DNA of 64,000 bases from Nitrosovibrio sp. Nv17 (lineage in GTDB: Bacteria > Pseudomonadota > Gammaproteobacteria > Burkholderiales > Nitrosomonadaceae). The stretch is taken from positions 62,001-126,000 of the forward strand of contig NZ_FPIQ01000001.1 in assembly GCF_900119085.1 (NCBI RefSeq). Reading direction: 5' to 3'. This document shows, piece after piece, positions 38,300 through 49,271 of this stretch (position 1 is the stretch's first letter; each line of letters opens with the position of its first letter). The notes below the pieces were generated by a model. The model searched no databases and was not told the DNA's origin. It worked only from the letters and a program-made list of their open reading frames with translations. The position numbers and the translations under genes were made by a program.

Positions 38300-39274
38300 T
38301 TGGACCATCCGACTCCCATCCAATCCGCCCAGGTCCCGCTGGACGCCGAAGCGCACTGCGAGAATCCGGCAAGCCTGGAGTTGGAGCGCCATATCCGGGC
38401 CGACAGGACGGATAGCCTGGACGAGGAACTGGAGATGGAGTTCGACGACCGCCGCCTGGATGAATGGATCGCCGACACTGGGGCGAATGCGGCTGGTAGG
38501 GACGTGGACAGGAAGTTCTATTTCATGGAGCTTTTCCGTCTGCAGGGAGAGTTGGTCAAGCTGCAGGATTGGGTGGTGCACAGGAAGCTCAAGGTGGCCG
38601 TGCTGTTCGAAGGGCGCGATGCGGCGGGCAAGGGGGGTGTCATCAAGCGCTTCACCCAGCGGCTCAATCCCCGCGTATGCCGGGTGGCGGCGCTGCCGGC
38701 GCCGAACGAGCGCGAACGCAGCCAGTGGTATTTCCAGCGCTACGTGTCGCACCTGCCGTCGGGCGGCGAGATCGTGCTGTTCGACCGGAGCTGGTACAAC
38801 CGGGCAGGCGTGGAGCGGGTCATGGGTTTCTGCAATGATGAGGAGTACGAGGAATTCTTCCGCAGCGTTCCGGAATTCGAGAAGATGCTGGTCCGCTCCG
38901 GTATCGTCCTCATCAAGTACTGGTTTTCCATCACCGACGAGGAGCAGTACCTGCGCTTCCGGATGCGCATGCATGATCCCCTGAAGCAGTGGAAGCTCAG
39001 CCCGATGGATCTGGAGTCCCGGCGCCAGTGGGAGCAGTATACCCAGGCCAAGGAGTATATGCTGGAGCGCACCCACATTGTCGAGGCGCCGTGGTGGATC
39101 GTCGAGGCGGTGGACAAGAAGAAGGCCAGACTCAACTGTATCCGCCATTTCCTGGACCAGATTCCCTACGCCGAGGTGGAGCGCGAAACCGTCATCCTGC
39201 CCGATCGCATCCATCATCCGGACTATTCGCGGCATCCGGTGCCGCGCGAGATGTTCGTTCCCGACGTATACTGA
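38300..39274 (+). CDS. ppk2: polyphosphate kinase 2
   Basis: PPK2 moves phosphate between polyphosphate and nucleotides, usually making GTP or ATP from polyphosphate. The protein has the PPK2 core: DRKFYFMELFRLQGELVKLQDW, Walker A FEGRDAAGKGGVIKR, then LPAPNERERSQWYFQRYV and the lid/Walker B region FDRSWYNRAGVERVMGFC. The single-domain length fits the class I short form. The start is uncertain. The TTG at 38300 gives 324 residues but has no Shine-Dalgarno, whereas the ATG at 38435 has GAGG about nine bases upstream and leaves a shorter acidic N-terminus. It follows pit by ten bases and converges on pgm. Confidence 0.93.
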   Translation: MDHPTPIQSAQVPLDAEAHCENPASLELERHIRADRTDSLDEELEMEFDDRRLDEWIADTGANAAGRDVDRKFYFMELFRLQGELVKLQDWVVHRKLKVAVLFEGRDAAGKGGVIKRFTQRLNPRVCRVAALPAPNERERSQWYFQRYVSHLPSGGEIVLFDRSWYNRAGVERVMGFCNDEEYEEFFRSVPEFEKMLVRSGIVLIKYWFSITDEEQYLRFRMRMHDPLKQWKLSPMDLESRRQWEQYTQAKEYMLERTHIVEAPWWIVEAVDKKKARLNCIRHFLDQIPYAEVERETVILPDRIHHPDYSRHPVPREMFVPDVY

Positions 39275-39289
39275 TTCGGTTCTGGCGCG

Positions 39290-40942
39290 TTACGCTGTCG
39301 TCAGCACCGCGGCGACGAGGTGGCGGGCCTCTTCCAGGATGCGGTGGAGATGGTCGCTTCCCGCGAAGCTCTCGGCGTACAGCTTGCAGAGATTCTCGGT
39401 TCCGGACGGGCGCACTGCGAACCAGCCGTTTCGCGCAATCACCTTGAAGCCGCCCAGGGGCGCGTCGTTGCCGGGAGCGTGCGTGAGCACGGCCTCGACG
39501 GGTTCGCCCACCAGCCGGGGGAGGTGTATCTGCTGCGGCGAAAGCCGTGCCAGTAGGTTCTTCTGCTCCGGTGTGACCGGCGTATCCTGGCGTTCGAACA
39601 GGGAGGCGCCAAACTGCTGCTCCAGCGTTTGGTAGAGCAGGCCGGGATCCCGGCCCTCGCGTGCGGTGATCTCGGCCGATAGCAGTGCCGGCGCGATGCC
39701 ATCCTTGTCCGTGGTCCAGGCCGTGCCGTCCCGGCGCAGGAACGATGTTCCTGCACTTTCCTCGCCACAGACCCCGAGCCTGCCGTCGTGGAGGCCGGCC
39801 ACGAACCACTTGAAGCCGACCGGCGTCTCGTACAGCGGCCGACCCAGCGCCTCGGTCACGCGATCGATGATCCGGCTGCTCACCATCGTCTTGCCCACCG
39901 CCACCCCGTCGCGCCAGGCAGGGCGATGGCGGAACAGGTAGCGTACGACCACGGCCAGATAGCGGTCTGCCGGCAGCAGCCCGGCGCTGGGAGTGACGAT
40001 GCCGTGCCGGTCGTGATCGGTGTCGCAGGCGAAGGCGATGTCGAAACGATCCTTCATGCCGATCAGGCCGCGCATGGCGTAGGGAGAGGAGGGATCCATG
40101 CGGATCCGGCCGTCCCAGTCCAGGGTCAGGAACCGGAAGGTGGGGTCCACGGTGTCGTTGATGACGCTCAGATCCAGCCGGTGGCGTTCGGCGATGGCCT
40201 GCCAGTAGCGTACCCCTGCACCACCCAGCGGATCCACTCCCATGCGGATGCCTGCGTCACGGATCGCTTTCAGATCGATGACGTGGCCGAGATCGCCGAC
40301 GTAGGCGCCCAGGAAATCATAGCGGTGCGTGGTTGCCGCGCACAGGGCCTGTTCGAAGCGCAGCCGCTTCACCCCCCTGAGCCTGTTCTTCAAGAAGGTA
40401 TTGGCCATGGACTCGATCACGGTGGTGGCCTCGACGCCGGCCGGGCCGCCGTGGGGCGGATTGTACTTGAGTCCTCCGCTTTCGGGCGGGTTGTGCGAGG
40501 GTGTGAGGACGATACCATCCGCGAGACCTCGCGCGCGGCCGCGGTTGTATGCCAGGATTGCATGAGAGACGGCAGGGGTAGGAGTATATTCGTTCCCTGC
40601 CGACAACATCACGTCGACGCCGTGCGCGGCCAGCACCTCGAGCGTGCTGGCGTAGGCCGGTTCGGACAAGGCATGCGTGTCGATTCCCAGGAACAGCGGG
40701 CCGTCGATCCCCTGCCGCTTGCGGTATCGGCAGATGGCCTGGGTGGCGGCCAGCACATGCCATTCGTTGAAACTGGCATCGAATGCATTGCCGCGATGCC
40801 CCGAGGTACCGAAGGCGATCCGCTGCGTGGGTATCGACCAGTCGGGCTGCTGGGTGTAGTAGGCGGTAACGAGCCGGGGCACGTTCAACAGCATTGCGGG
40901 GGGCGCCGGCGTTCCCGCCAGGGGATTGACCTGTCCGGCCAT
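39290..40942 (-). CDS. pgm: phosphoglucomutase (alpha-D-glucose phosphate-specific)
   Basis: Pgm interconverts glucose 1- and 6-phosphate, linking glycolysis with glycogen and cell-surface sugars. The 550-residue enzyme has FGTSGHRGNAF near residue 45, the phosphoserine loop LTPSHNPPESGG, the metal loop ACDTDHDRHGI and the C-terminal phosphate-binding RPSGTENLCK. The match is to the E. coli Pgm type. I start at the ATG at 40942, where the family begins; a GTG at 40978 is in frame. It is the last gene of a minus-strand run pssA-pgi-pgm. GlmM at 58 kb is a distinct member of the same superfamily. Confidence 0.95.
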   Translation of the reverse strand: MAGQVNPLAGTPAPPAMLLNVPRLVTAYYTQQPDWSIPTQRIAFGTSGHRGNAFDASFNEWHVLAATQAICRYRKRQGIDGPLFLGIDTHALSEPAYASTLEVLAAHGVDVMLSAGNEYTPTPAVSHAILAYNRGRARGLADGIVLTPSHNPPESGGLKYNPPHGGPAGVEATTVIESMANTFLKNRLRGVKRLRFEQALCAATTHRYDFLGAYVGDLGHVIDLKAIRDAGIRMGVDPLGGAGVRYWQAIAERHRLDLSVINDTVDPTFRFLTLDWDGRIRMDPSSPYAMRGLIGMKDRFDIAFACDTDHDRHGIVTPSAGLLPADRYLAVVVRYLFRHRPAWRDGVAVGKTMVSSRIIDRVTEALGRPLYETPVGFKWFVAGLHDGRLGVCGEESAGTSFLRRDGTAWTTDKDGIAPALLSAEITAREGRDPGLLYQTLEQQFGASLFERQDTPVTPEQKNLLARLSPQQIHLPRLVGEPVEAVLTHAPGNDAPLGGFKVIARNGWFAVRPSGTENLCKLYAESFAGSDHLHRILEEARHLVAAVLTTA

Positions 40943-40999
40943 GCCGTACGCTGCAGGGGCGCGATCCGTCACGACCACCCCTGCCGGAAATACCGCCGC

Positions 41000-42640
41000 T
41001 CAGGTGCGGGTATCGCGGATCCCGACATAGCGTCGTATCAACGCGTTGGTCGAGCTGTCGTGCGCCAGCGGCGACCGGTCCGCGGCCTGCAGTTCCGGCA
41101 TGATGCGCTGTGCCAGCGCCTTGCCGAGCTCGACTCCCCATTGGTCGAACGAGTCGATCTGCCAGACTACGCCCTGAGTGAAAACGCTGTGCTCATAAAG
41201 CGCGATCAGTGCTCCCAGCGCGTGCGGCGTGAGCCGCTCCGCCAGGAGGGTGTTGGTGGGGCGATTTCCCTCGAAGCTGCGATGCATGCTGAGCCAGTCC
41301 GGCGTTCCTTCGGCCCTGGCCTCCTCGGTGGTTTTGCCGAACGCTAGGGCCTCGGTCTGGGCGAACAGATTTGCCATCAGCAGGTCATGGTGGTGCGCCA
41401 CGGGATTGAGGGTCTGACAGAATCCGATGAAATCGCAAGGGATCAGTTGCGTGCCTTGGTGAAGAAGCTGATAGAACGAATGCTGGCCGTTGGTACCGGG
41501 TTCGCCCCAGATCACCGGCGAGGTCTGGTAGTCGGCCCGCGCGCCGGCAAGGGTGACGTGCTTGCCGTTGCTTTCCATCGTCAGCTGCTGCAGGTATGCC
41601 GGAAAGCGCTTCAGGTACTGATCGTAGGGCAGCACGGCCATCGTCCGGGCGTCGAAGAAATTGGCGTGCCAGACCGCGAGCAGCCCCATCAGAACAGGAA
41701 GATTCCGCTCGAAAGGGGTACGGCGGAAGTGCTGGTCCATGGCGTGCAGGCCGGCCAGCATGGCGCGAAAATTGTCCGCACCGACGGCGAGCATGGTCGA
41801 GAGGCCGATCGCCGAGCTCATCGAGTAGCGTCCCCCGACCCAGTCCCAGAAACCGAACATGTTGACGGGATCGATACCGAACGCCGCCACCGCCTCGGCA
41901 TTGGTCGAGACTGCGACGAAATGCCTGCGCACGGCGCGGCTGCTCACCATGGCATCCAGTAGCCACTGGCGTGCTGCGTGGGCATTGGCGAGCGTCTCGG
42001 AGGTGGTGAAGGTTTTCGAGCAGACGATGAACAGCGTCTCTTCCGGCGCCAGATCGGATACGGCTTCCTTGAAATCCGTGCCATCCACGTTGGAGACGAA
42101 GCGAAAATCGATATCTCGCGTGCTGTAGTGGCGCAGGGCCTCATAGGCCATCACCGGCCCCAGGTCCGAGCCGCCGATCCCGATGTTGACGACGGTGCGG
42201 ATGCGTCTGCCCGTGTGGCCTTGCCATCGGCCGCTGCGCACCTGGTCGGAGAACGCGGCCATGCGCTCCAGCACGGCGTGCACCACAGGAACGACGTCGA
42301 TGCCGTCGACGAGGATACGTTCGCTCGCCGGCGCGCGCAGGGCGACGTGCAGGACGGCGCGGTCTTCCGTCAGGTTGATGCGCTCGCCGGAGAACATGGC
42401 GTCGATGCGCTCGCGCAGGCCACATGCCTCGGCCAGTCGCACGAGCAGTCGCAGTGTGTCGGCGGTGATCCTGTTCTTGGAGTAGTCGAGGTAGATGCCT
42501 GCCGCTTCGGCCGCGAAGCGTTGGCCTCGTCCGGCGTCCTCCGCGAAGAGCTGGCGCAGGTGCAGCCCCTTGATCGCTGCGTGGTGCGTCTTGAGTGCCT
42601 GCCAGGCGGGGAGGTCGGTCAGGGGCGGGATTCGGGTCAT
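41000..42640 (-). CDS. pgi: glucose-6-phosphate isomerase
   Basis: Pgi interconverts glucose 6-phosphate and fructose 6-phosphate. The 546-residue length is typical. It shows the SIS-domain signatures [27 protein letters not shown] and [17 protein letters not shown], and the C-terminal [14 protein letters not shown] motif. The start at 42640 lies ten bases after the pssA stop; the open frame extends upstream inside pssA without family similarity. With pgm downstream, this forms a sugar-phosphate pair. Confidence 0.97.
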   Translation of the reverse strand: MTRIPPLTDLPAWQALKTHHAAIKGLHLRQLFAEDAGRGQRFAAEAAGIYLDYSKNRITADTLRLLVRLAEACGLRERIDAMFSGERINLTEDRAVLHVALRAPASERILVDGIDVVPVVHAVLERMAAFSDQVRSGRWQGHTGRRIRTVVNIGIGGSDLGPVMAYEALRHYSTRDIDFRFVSNVDGTDFKEAVSDLAPEETLFIVCSKTFTTSETLANAHAARQWLLDAMVSSRAVRRHFVAVSTNAEAVAAFGIDPVNMFGFWDWVGGRYSMSSAIGLSTMLAVGADNFRAMLAGLHAMDQHFRRTPFERNLPVLMGLLAVWHANFFDARTMAVLPYDQYLKRFPAYLQQLTMESNGKHVTLAGARADYQTSPVIWGEPGTNGQHSFYQLLHQGTQLIPCDFIGFCQTLNPVAHHHDLLMANLFAQTEALAFGKTTEEARAEGTPDWLSMHRSFEGNRPTNTLLAERLTPHALGALIALYEHSVFTQGVVWQIDSFDQWGVELGKALAQRIMPELQAADRSPLAHDSSTNALIRRYVGIRDTRT

Positions 42641-42650
42641 GGCACCGTTG

Positions 42651-43472
42651 TCAGGGTGTCGCTTCCATGGCCTTTCTTTTCTTGACCCGTCGCCACAGCC
42701 ACAGGGCGTAGCCCGACAGGGCATAGAGCAGGAACAGGCAGAACAGCACCATGGGTGGATGGCTGGGTATCAGCACGAAAAAGAACAGGGCCAGCAGCAG
42801 GATGGTGATGAACGGTACGCTTTTGCGCAGGTTGATGTCCTTGCCGCTGTAATAGGGGAGGTTGCTGACCATCGTCAGGCCCGCGAACAGGGTGATTCCC
42901 CACGCCAGCCAGCGTATGTCCCGTCCGGTGAAGTCGAAGTCCAGCATCACCCACACCAGTCCGGCGATCAGTGCGGCGGCGGCCGGGGTGGGCAGCCCCT
43001 GGAAAAAACGCTTGTCCACGATGCCCAGGTTGGTATTGAAGCGAGCCAGCCGCAGCGCGGCGCAGGCGCAGTAGACGAATGCCGCGATCCAGCCCAGCTT
43101 GCCCAGATCCTTCAGGGCCCACTCGTAGACCACCAGGGCGGGTGCGGCCCCGAACGAGACCATGTCCGCCAGGCTGTCGTATTCTGCGCCGAACTCGCTC
43201 TGGGTGTGCGTCAGGCGTGCCACCCGGCCGTCCAGTCCATCCAGCATCATGGCGATGAAGATGGATACCGCGGAGTGCTCGAAGCGTCCGTTCATCGCCT
43301 GGATGATGGCGTAGAACCCGGCGAACAATGCCGCAGTGGTGAACAGGTTGGGCAGCAGATAGATGCCACGCCGCCGCAGCTTGGATTTGAGCATGAGGCG
43401 CGGGAGATGGGGATCATGCATCATAGCGTGCAGCGCCGGGGGTGCCGGCGTCGTGGTATAACCGATCGACAT
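42651..43472 (-). CDS. pssA: CDP-diacylglycerol-serine O-phosphatidyltransferase
   Basis: PssA makes phosphatidylserine, the precursor of phosphatidylethanolamine. The 273-residue inner-membrane protein has the CDP-alcohol phosphotransferase motif ([20 protein letters not shown] ending in YDSLAD) and about six to eight membrane segments. It is the integral-membrane type II form found in many betaproteobacteria. It starts 21 bases after ilvC, an arrangement (ilv genes-pssA) typical of betaproteobacteria. The exact start is uncertain; a Met at 43424 is an alternative. Confidence 0.92.
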   Translation of the reverse strand: MSIGYTTTPAPPALHAMMHDPHLPRLMLKSKLRRRGIYLLPNLFTTAALFAGFYAIIQAMNGRFEHSAVSIFIAMMLDGLDGRVARLTHTQSEFGAEYDSLADMVSFGAAPALVVYEWALKDLGKLGWIAAFVYCACAALRLARFNTNLGIVDKRFFQGLPTPAAAALIAGLVWVMLDFDFTGRDIRWLAWGITLFAGLTMVSNLPYYSGKDINLRKSVPFITILLLALFFFVLIPSHPPMVLFCLFLLYALSGYALWLWRRVKKRKAMEATP

Positions 43473-43493
43473 CGCGCAGGGCGGGGCCGATCG

Positions 43494-45070
<1,577 letters not shown>

Positions 45071-45164
45071 GGCTACGGCAGTCCGGCAGTGGTTCGGCGC
45101 GCCCCTGCCGCACAATCCTGCACGGCGGGTTCTGCCACGACATCCCCCGCTTTGGTGAACGGGC

Positions 45165-46868
45165 TCATACCAGAATCATCTCGGAAAGTCCCTTGCCGCC
45201 GGGCACCATCGGAAACACGTTTTCCGTCTGGTCGGTGATGAAATCCATGAACACCAGCCGGTCCTTGAGTTTGAATGCCTCCTTCAGCGCCCCCTCGACG
45301 TCGCCGGGCTGCTCGATCTTCATGCCGACATGCCCGTAGCTCTCGGCCAGCTTGACGAAGTTGGGCAGCGCGTCCATGTAGGACTCGGCGTAGCGATTGC
45401 CGTGGAAGAATTCCTGCCACTGTCGCACCATCCCCATGTAGCGGTTGTTCAGGTTGATGATCTTGAGCGGGAGTCCGTACTGCTTGCAGGTGGAGAGTTC
45501 CTGTATGCACATCTGGATGCTCGCTTCGCCGGTGACGCACGCTACCGTCCCCTTCGGGTTGGCGAACTGTACCCCCATCGCCGCCGGAAGGCCGAAGCCC
45601 ATGGTGCCCAGACCGCCGGAATTGATCCAGCGGCGCGGCTGGTCGAACTTGTAGAACTGTGCCGCCCACATTTGGTGCTGGCCGACGTCGGAGGTGATGA
45701 AGGCGGCGCCCTTGGTGACCTTGTAGAGAGTTTCGATCACCCTCTGCGGCTTGATGATGGCGCTGGCGCGATCGTACTTGAGGCAGTCGCGCGCACGCCA
45801 GGAGTCGATCTGCGCCCACCATGCGTCCAGCGCCGAGTGGTCCGGGCTGTCCTTGCCGGTCTTCAGCAGCTTGAGGAGCGCCTCCAGCACGTCGGGAATG
45901 CTGCCGACGATGGGAACGTCGACCTTGACGCGCTTGGATATGGACGAGGGATCGATGTCGATGTGGATGATCTTGCGGTCTTCATTATAGAAATGCTTGG
46001 GGTTCCCGATGACGCGGTCGTCGAAGCGGGCGCCGATGGCGATCAGCACGTCGCAGTGCTGCATCGCCATGTTGGCTTCGTAGGTGCCGTGCATCCCCAG
46101 CATCCCGACGAACTGCCGATCGGTGGCCGGATAGCCTCCCAGCCCCATCAGGGTGTTGGTACAGGGAAAGCCCAGGGTTCTCACGAGATCTCCCAGCTTT
46201 GCGGCAGCATCGCTCAGAATCACGCCGCCACCGGTGTAGATCATTGGCCGCCTGGCGCCCAGAATGAGCTGGGCAGCTTTCTTGATCTGCCCCGAGTGGC
46301 CCTTCGTGACCGGGTTATAGGAGCGCATGCTGATTTTTTCCGGATACGCGAAATGCGCTTTTTGCTGGCTCACGTCCTTGGGGATGTCCACCAGCACCGG
46401 ACCAGGCCGGCCGGTCGAAGCGATGTAGAATGCCTTCTTGATGGTGTTGGCGAGCTCATCCACGTCCTTCACGAGGAAATTATGCTTGACGCAGGGACGC
46501 GTGATGCCCACCGTGTCGACCTCCTGAAAGGCGTCCAGGCCGATGGCGGGAGTGGGCACCTGTCCGCTGATGACGACCAGAGGGATCGAATCCATGTAGG
46601 CGGTGGCGATGCCTGTGACCGCGTTGGTGACGCCGGGGCCAGAGGTGACCAGGGCCACGCCGACCTTGTTCCCCGACCGGGCGTAGCCGTCCGCGGCATG
46701 GAGTGCCGCCTGTTCATGCCGTACCAGGATATGTTTGACCTTGTCCTGCTTGAACAATTCGTCATAGATATACAGCACGGCTCCGCCAGGGTAGCCGAAG
46801 ACGTAGTCCACCCCCTCCTTCTGCAGGCAGCGCACCGTGATTTCCGCGCCTGTCAATTCCGTGCTCAT
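45165..46868 (-). CDS. ilvI: acetolactate synthase large subunit, biosynthetic
   Basis: This is the ThDP- and FAD-dependent catalytic subunit that makes acetolactate or acetohydroxybutyrate. The 567-residue protein has the N-terminal pyrimidine-binding domain (FGYPGGAVLYIYDEL, RHEQAALHAADGYAR with the catalytic Glu), a middle FAD domain, and the C-terminal pyrophosphate domain. The ThDP-Mg motif reads CVTGEASIQMCIQELSTC, with Glu-Ala where many relatives have Asp-Gly; GEG variants are known, so this is a mild oddity. It is the first gene of ilvI-ilvH-ilvC-pssA-pgi-pgm. Confidence 0.96.
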   Translation of the reverse strand: MSTELTGAEITVRCLQKEGVDYVFGYPGGAVLYIYDELFKQDKVKHILVRHEQAALHAADGYARSGNKVGVALVTSGPGVTNAVTGIATAYMDSIPLVVISGQVPTPAIGLDAFQEVDTVGITRPCVKHNFLVKDVDELANTIKKAFYIASTGRPGPVLVDIPKDVSQQKAHFAYPEKISMRSYNPVTKGHSGQIKKAAQLILGARRPMIYTGGGVILSDAAAKLGDLVRTLGFPCTNTLMGLGGYPATDRQFVGMLGMHGTYEANMAMQHCDVLIAIGARFDDRVIGNPKHFYNEDRKIIHIDIDPSSISKRVKVDVPIVGSIPDVLEALLKLLKTGKDSPDHSALDAWWAQIDSWRARDCLKYDRASAIIKPQRVIETLYKVTKGAAFITSDVGQHQMWAAQFYKFDQPRRWINSGGLGTMGFGLPAAMGVQFANPKGTVACVTGEASIQMCIQELSTCKQYGLPLKIINLNNRYMGMVRQWQEFFHGNRYAESYMDALPNFVKLAESYGHVGMKIEQPGDVEGALKEAFKLKDRLVFMDFITDQTENVFPMVPGGKGLSEMILV

Positions 46869-47040
46869 GCTTTCGTGGATTCCGTTGAGTGGCGACAGTT
46901 AATGGTGAATGACGATGAGTGAAACAGTGAACAGTAATGGTTACCCGGTCTTTGGTCAATCCCTTTGCACCGATCCCGGCGGCGGAGCCGGATGGGTGCT
47001 CGACGGATGCGGAGGCGACGGTCCGGGTGCTGGATTTATG

Positions 47041-47469
47041 TTACTCTTTGCGGTGGGGACAGGCCGGTTTGGTGCAATCCGCGTAGAGCGCGAGCGAGTG
47101 CTCGCTGATGGTGAAGCCGCGCTCCTTGGCGATCCTGGTCTGACGCCTTTCGATCTCCGCATCGTAGAATTCCTCGACGCGACCGCACTGCAGGCACACC
47201 AGGTGATCATGATGGGCGTCGCTGGCCAGTTCGAACACGGCCTTGCCGCTCTCGAAATGGTGGCGCTCCAGCAGGCCCGCCTGTTCGAACTGCGTCAATA
47301 CGCGGTAGACGGTGGCAAGTCCGATGTCGTCGCCATCGTTGATCAGCGTCTTGTAGATGTCTTCGGCGGACAGATGCCGCACCGGGCTGTTCTCGAACAG
47401 CCTGAGTATCCTGAGCCGCGGCAGCGTGGCCTTGAGTCCCATGGTCTTCAGGTCGCTTGGCTTGCTCAT
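47041..47469 (-). CDS. fur: ferric uptake regulator Fur
   Basis: Fur is an iron-sensing repressor. The 142-residue protein has the winged-helix DNA-binding domain (LKATLPRLRILRLFENSPVRHLSAEDIY; GLATVYRVLTQFEQAGLL) and the dimer domain with metal ligands (ASDAHHDHLVCLQCGRVEEF, HSLALYADCTKPACPHRKE). The start at 47469 is the family start. It is divergent from bamE, with a 73-base gap; the AT-containing stretch there (ACGGTATCATATAACG) must hold promoters for both. Confidence 0.97.
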   Translation of the reverse strand: MSKPSDLKTMGLKATLPRLRILRLFENSPVRHLSAEDIYKTLINDGDDIGLATVYRVLTQFEQAGLLERHHFESGKAVFELASDAHHDHLVCLQCGRVEEFYDAEIERRQTRIAKERGFTISEHSLALYADCTKPACPHRKE

Positions 47470-47542
47470 GGCTTGTTCATCCGGTAGGTCATTTACGGTA
47501 TCATATAACGTCAGGCCTGCTTTGAAAACATACGCTGCCGCG

Positions 47543-48166
47543 ATGCGCGCGAAAATACTCACGCTGCTGGCATTTTTGCCGCTCGCCGGATGCTCTTCCG
47601 TTCCCTCGTTGCTCTACAAGATCGAGATCCAGCAGGGGAACGTGATCACTCAGGAAATGGTGGACAAGCTGAAGCCGGGCATGACCCGGTCGCAGGTGCG
47701 CTTCGTCCTGGGTTCGCCGATGATCAGTGACATTTTCCACAGCCATCGATGGGATTACGTCTATCGACTGGAACAACGCGGCAGGCTGATGGAGCAGCGT
47801 CAGTTGACGGTATTCTTTGAGGGCGACGAGGTGGTGCGCACGGAAGGCAGCTTCGCTCCCCCGGTTGCCTTCACGTCGCCTCCATCGGAGAGCGAAGCCG
47901 GTATGGCTTCCTTCACCGATACAACCGGGCAGTCCGCGCCGCATGCTGAGGCGGAGACGGGGGAGGAGACCGGGGAGGATGCGCCGGTGCTGAGTGCCAT
48001 CGCGACGGATGACGTCCGGGATTCGGGCAGAGGTGCGGTTCTTGGCGGTGCGTCGATCCCGGGCAAGGCTCCCGTTCTGCCGACACTGCAACCGGTGGTG
48101 CCGCGGCAGGTTCCGTTGCGGGCGGCTGACAGGGGCCACGCGGGAGTGGACCTGCCCAAGGAATAA
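47543..48166 (+). CDS. bamE: outer-membrane assembly lipoprotein BamE with long C-terminal extension
   Basis: BamE is the small lipoprotein of the BAM complex that inserts outer-membrane proteins. The 207-residue product has a lipobox (LPLAGC, Cys14) and the SmpA/OmlA fold (QGNVITQEMVDKLKPGM, TRSQVRFVLGSPMISDIFH, RWDYVYRLEQ) to about residue 110. The remaining 95 residues are low-complexity and acidic (AEAETGEETGEDAPV), about twice the usual length. The tail function is unknown. It is divergent from fur; dapB follows 143 bases later. Confidence 0.92.
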   Translation: MRAKILTLLAFLPLAGCSSVPSLLYKIEIQQGNVITQEMVDKLKPGMTRSQVRFVLGSPMISDIFHSHRWDYVYRLEQRGRLMEQRQLTVFFEGDEVVRTEGSFAPPVAFTSPPSESEAGMASFTDTTGQSAPHAEAETGEETGEDAPVLSAIATDDVRDSGRGAVLGGASIPGKAPVLPTLQPVVPRQVPLRAADRGHAGVDLPKE

Positions 48167-48309
48167 AAAAGCAGGAAGAAGAGCCGAATGGGATGAAGAC
48201 TGGAGCCGCAAGCGGTATCGCAGGACCCGCGATGATGGGGTCGGCGCCGTGGATCCAGGCAACGAGCCCTCGATCTGCAGCATTCGCCGAACCTCCGGGA
48301 CATGGATAG

Positions 48310-49128
48310 ATGACGATTCTCAACGTGGCGATCGCCGGCAGCGCCGGGCGTATGGGCCGGGCGCTGCTGGAGGCGCTCGCGCGGACGGCGGACATGCGGT
48401 TGTCCGCGGCCTTGGAGCGGGAAGGCAGCCCCTACCTGGATCGGGACGCGGGGGAGTTGATCGGCGCTTCCTGCAGTGTCGCCATCACGGATGACATGGA
48501 TGCGGCGCTGAGCGGCAGCGGCGTGCTGATCGACTTTACCCGGCCGGAGGGAACGCTCGTTCATCTCGAGGCCTGCCGCAGGCTGGGCGTGAACATGGTG
48601 ATCGGCACCACCGGATTTTCGGCACTCCAGAAGCGGGATATCGAGGCGGCCTCGGCAGACATCGCCATCGTGTGCGCGCCCAACATGAGCGTAGGCGTGA
48701 ACATCACGCTCAAGCTGCTGGAAATGGCCGCCGGCGTTCTGAACGAGGGATATGACGTCGAAATCATCGAAGCGCACCATCGGCACAAGGTCGACGCGCC
48801 TTCCGGCACTGCCTTGCGCATGGGCGAGGTGGTGGCGCAGGCGCTGGGCCGCAGCCTGCCGGAGATTGCGGTATATGGCCGGGAAGGCAACGTCGGCGAG
48901 CGCATGCCCGGCACCATAGGCTTTTCGGTAGTGCGCGGCGGCGACATCGTAGGCGATCATACGGTGCTGTTCGCCGGCACGGGCGAGTGCATCGAAATCT
49001 CGCACAAGGCGAGCAGCCGCGCCACCTTCGCCGAGGGGGCGTTGCGTGCCGCCCGTTTCCTTGCCGGCCGGCGACGAGGCCTGTTCGACATGCAGGACGT
49101 GCTCGGGCTGCGCGCTTCCGCCTCCTGA
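48310..49128 (+). CDS. dapB: 4-hydroxy-tetrahydrodipicolinate reductase
   Basis: DapB makes tetrahydrodipicolinate for lysine and peptidoglycan (diaminopimelate) synthesis. The 272-residue enzyme has the Rossmann start ([18 protein letters not shown]) and the DapB signature with catalytic His and Lys ([18 protein letters not shown]), ending in [19 protein letters not shown] conserved order dapB-carA follows, with a strong promoter between. Confidence 0.97.
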   Translation: MTILNVAIAGSAGRMGRALLEALARTADMRLSAALEREGSPYLDRDAGELIGASCSVAITDDMDAALSGSGVLIDFTRPEGTLVHLEACRRLGVNMVIGTTGFSALQKRDIEAASADIAIVCAPNMSVGVNITLKLLEMAAGVLNEGYDVEIIEAHHRHKVDAPSGTALRMGEVVAQALGRSLPEIAVYGREGNVGERMPGTIGFSVVRGGDIVGDHTVLFAGTGECIEISHKASSRATFAEGALRAARFLAGRRRGLFDMQDVLGLRASAS

Positions 49129-49165
49129 TCCCTGTCGTCCGAAACAGGCTGTGCGCCGGGTTTCG

Positions 49166-49194
49166 TTGTGGGGTCTGCCCTTTGGGCGTATAAT
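49166..49194 (+). promoter_or_regulatory. predicted sigma-70 promoter of carAB
   Basis: A perfect TATAAT (49189-49194) lies 17 bases after TTGTGG (49166-49171). The transcript should start near 49201, only about five bases before the strong leader hairpin. Confidence 0.65.
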
Positions 49195-49205
49195 CTCGAC
49201 CCTGT

Positions 49206-49239
49206 AAACGGGGCGAATGACTGGTTTGTCCCGTTTTTC
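49206..49239 (+). terminator. terminator-like hairpin at the 5' end of the carAB mRNA
   Basis: AAACGGGGCGAA (49206-49217) pairs with TTTGTCCCGTTT (49225-49236) over 12 bp (two G-U pairs) around a TGACTGG loop. A T5 run at 49234-49238 follows. This has the form of an intrinsic terminator or a 5' stability hairpin, between the promoter and the carA start. Compare pyrimidine- or arginine-dependent control of carAB in other bacteria; the mechanism here is unknown. Confidence 0.55.
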
Positions 49240-49271
49240 ACGCTGTGCCCGTGCATTCTCAGGAGTTCTTC

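Noticed and set aside
45540-45545. Possible inactive acetolactate synthase because of GEA instead of GDG
   Set aside because: Glu in place of Asp is known in functional biosynthetic relatives, and all other motifs are intact.
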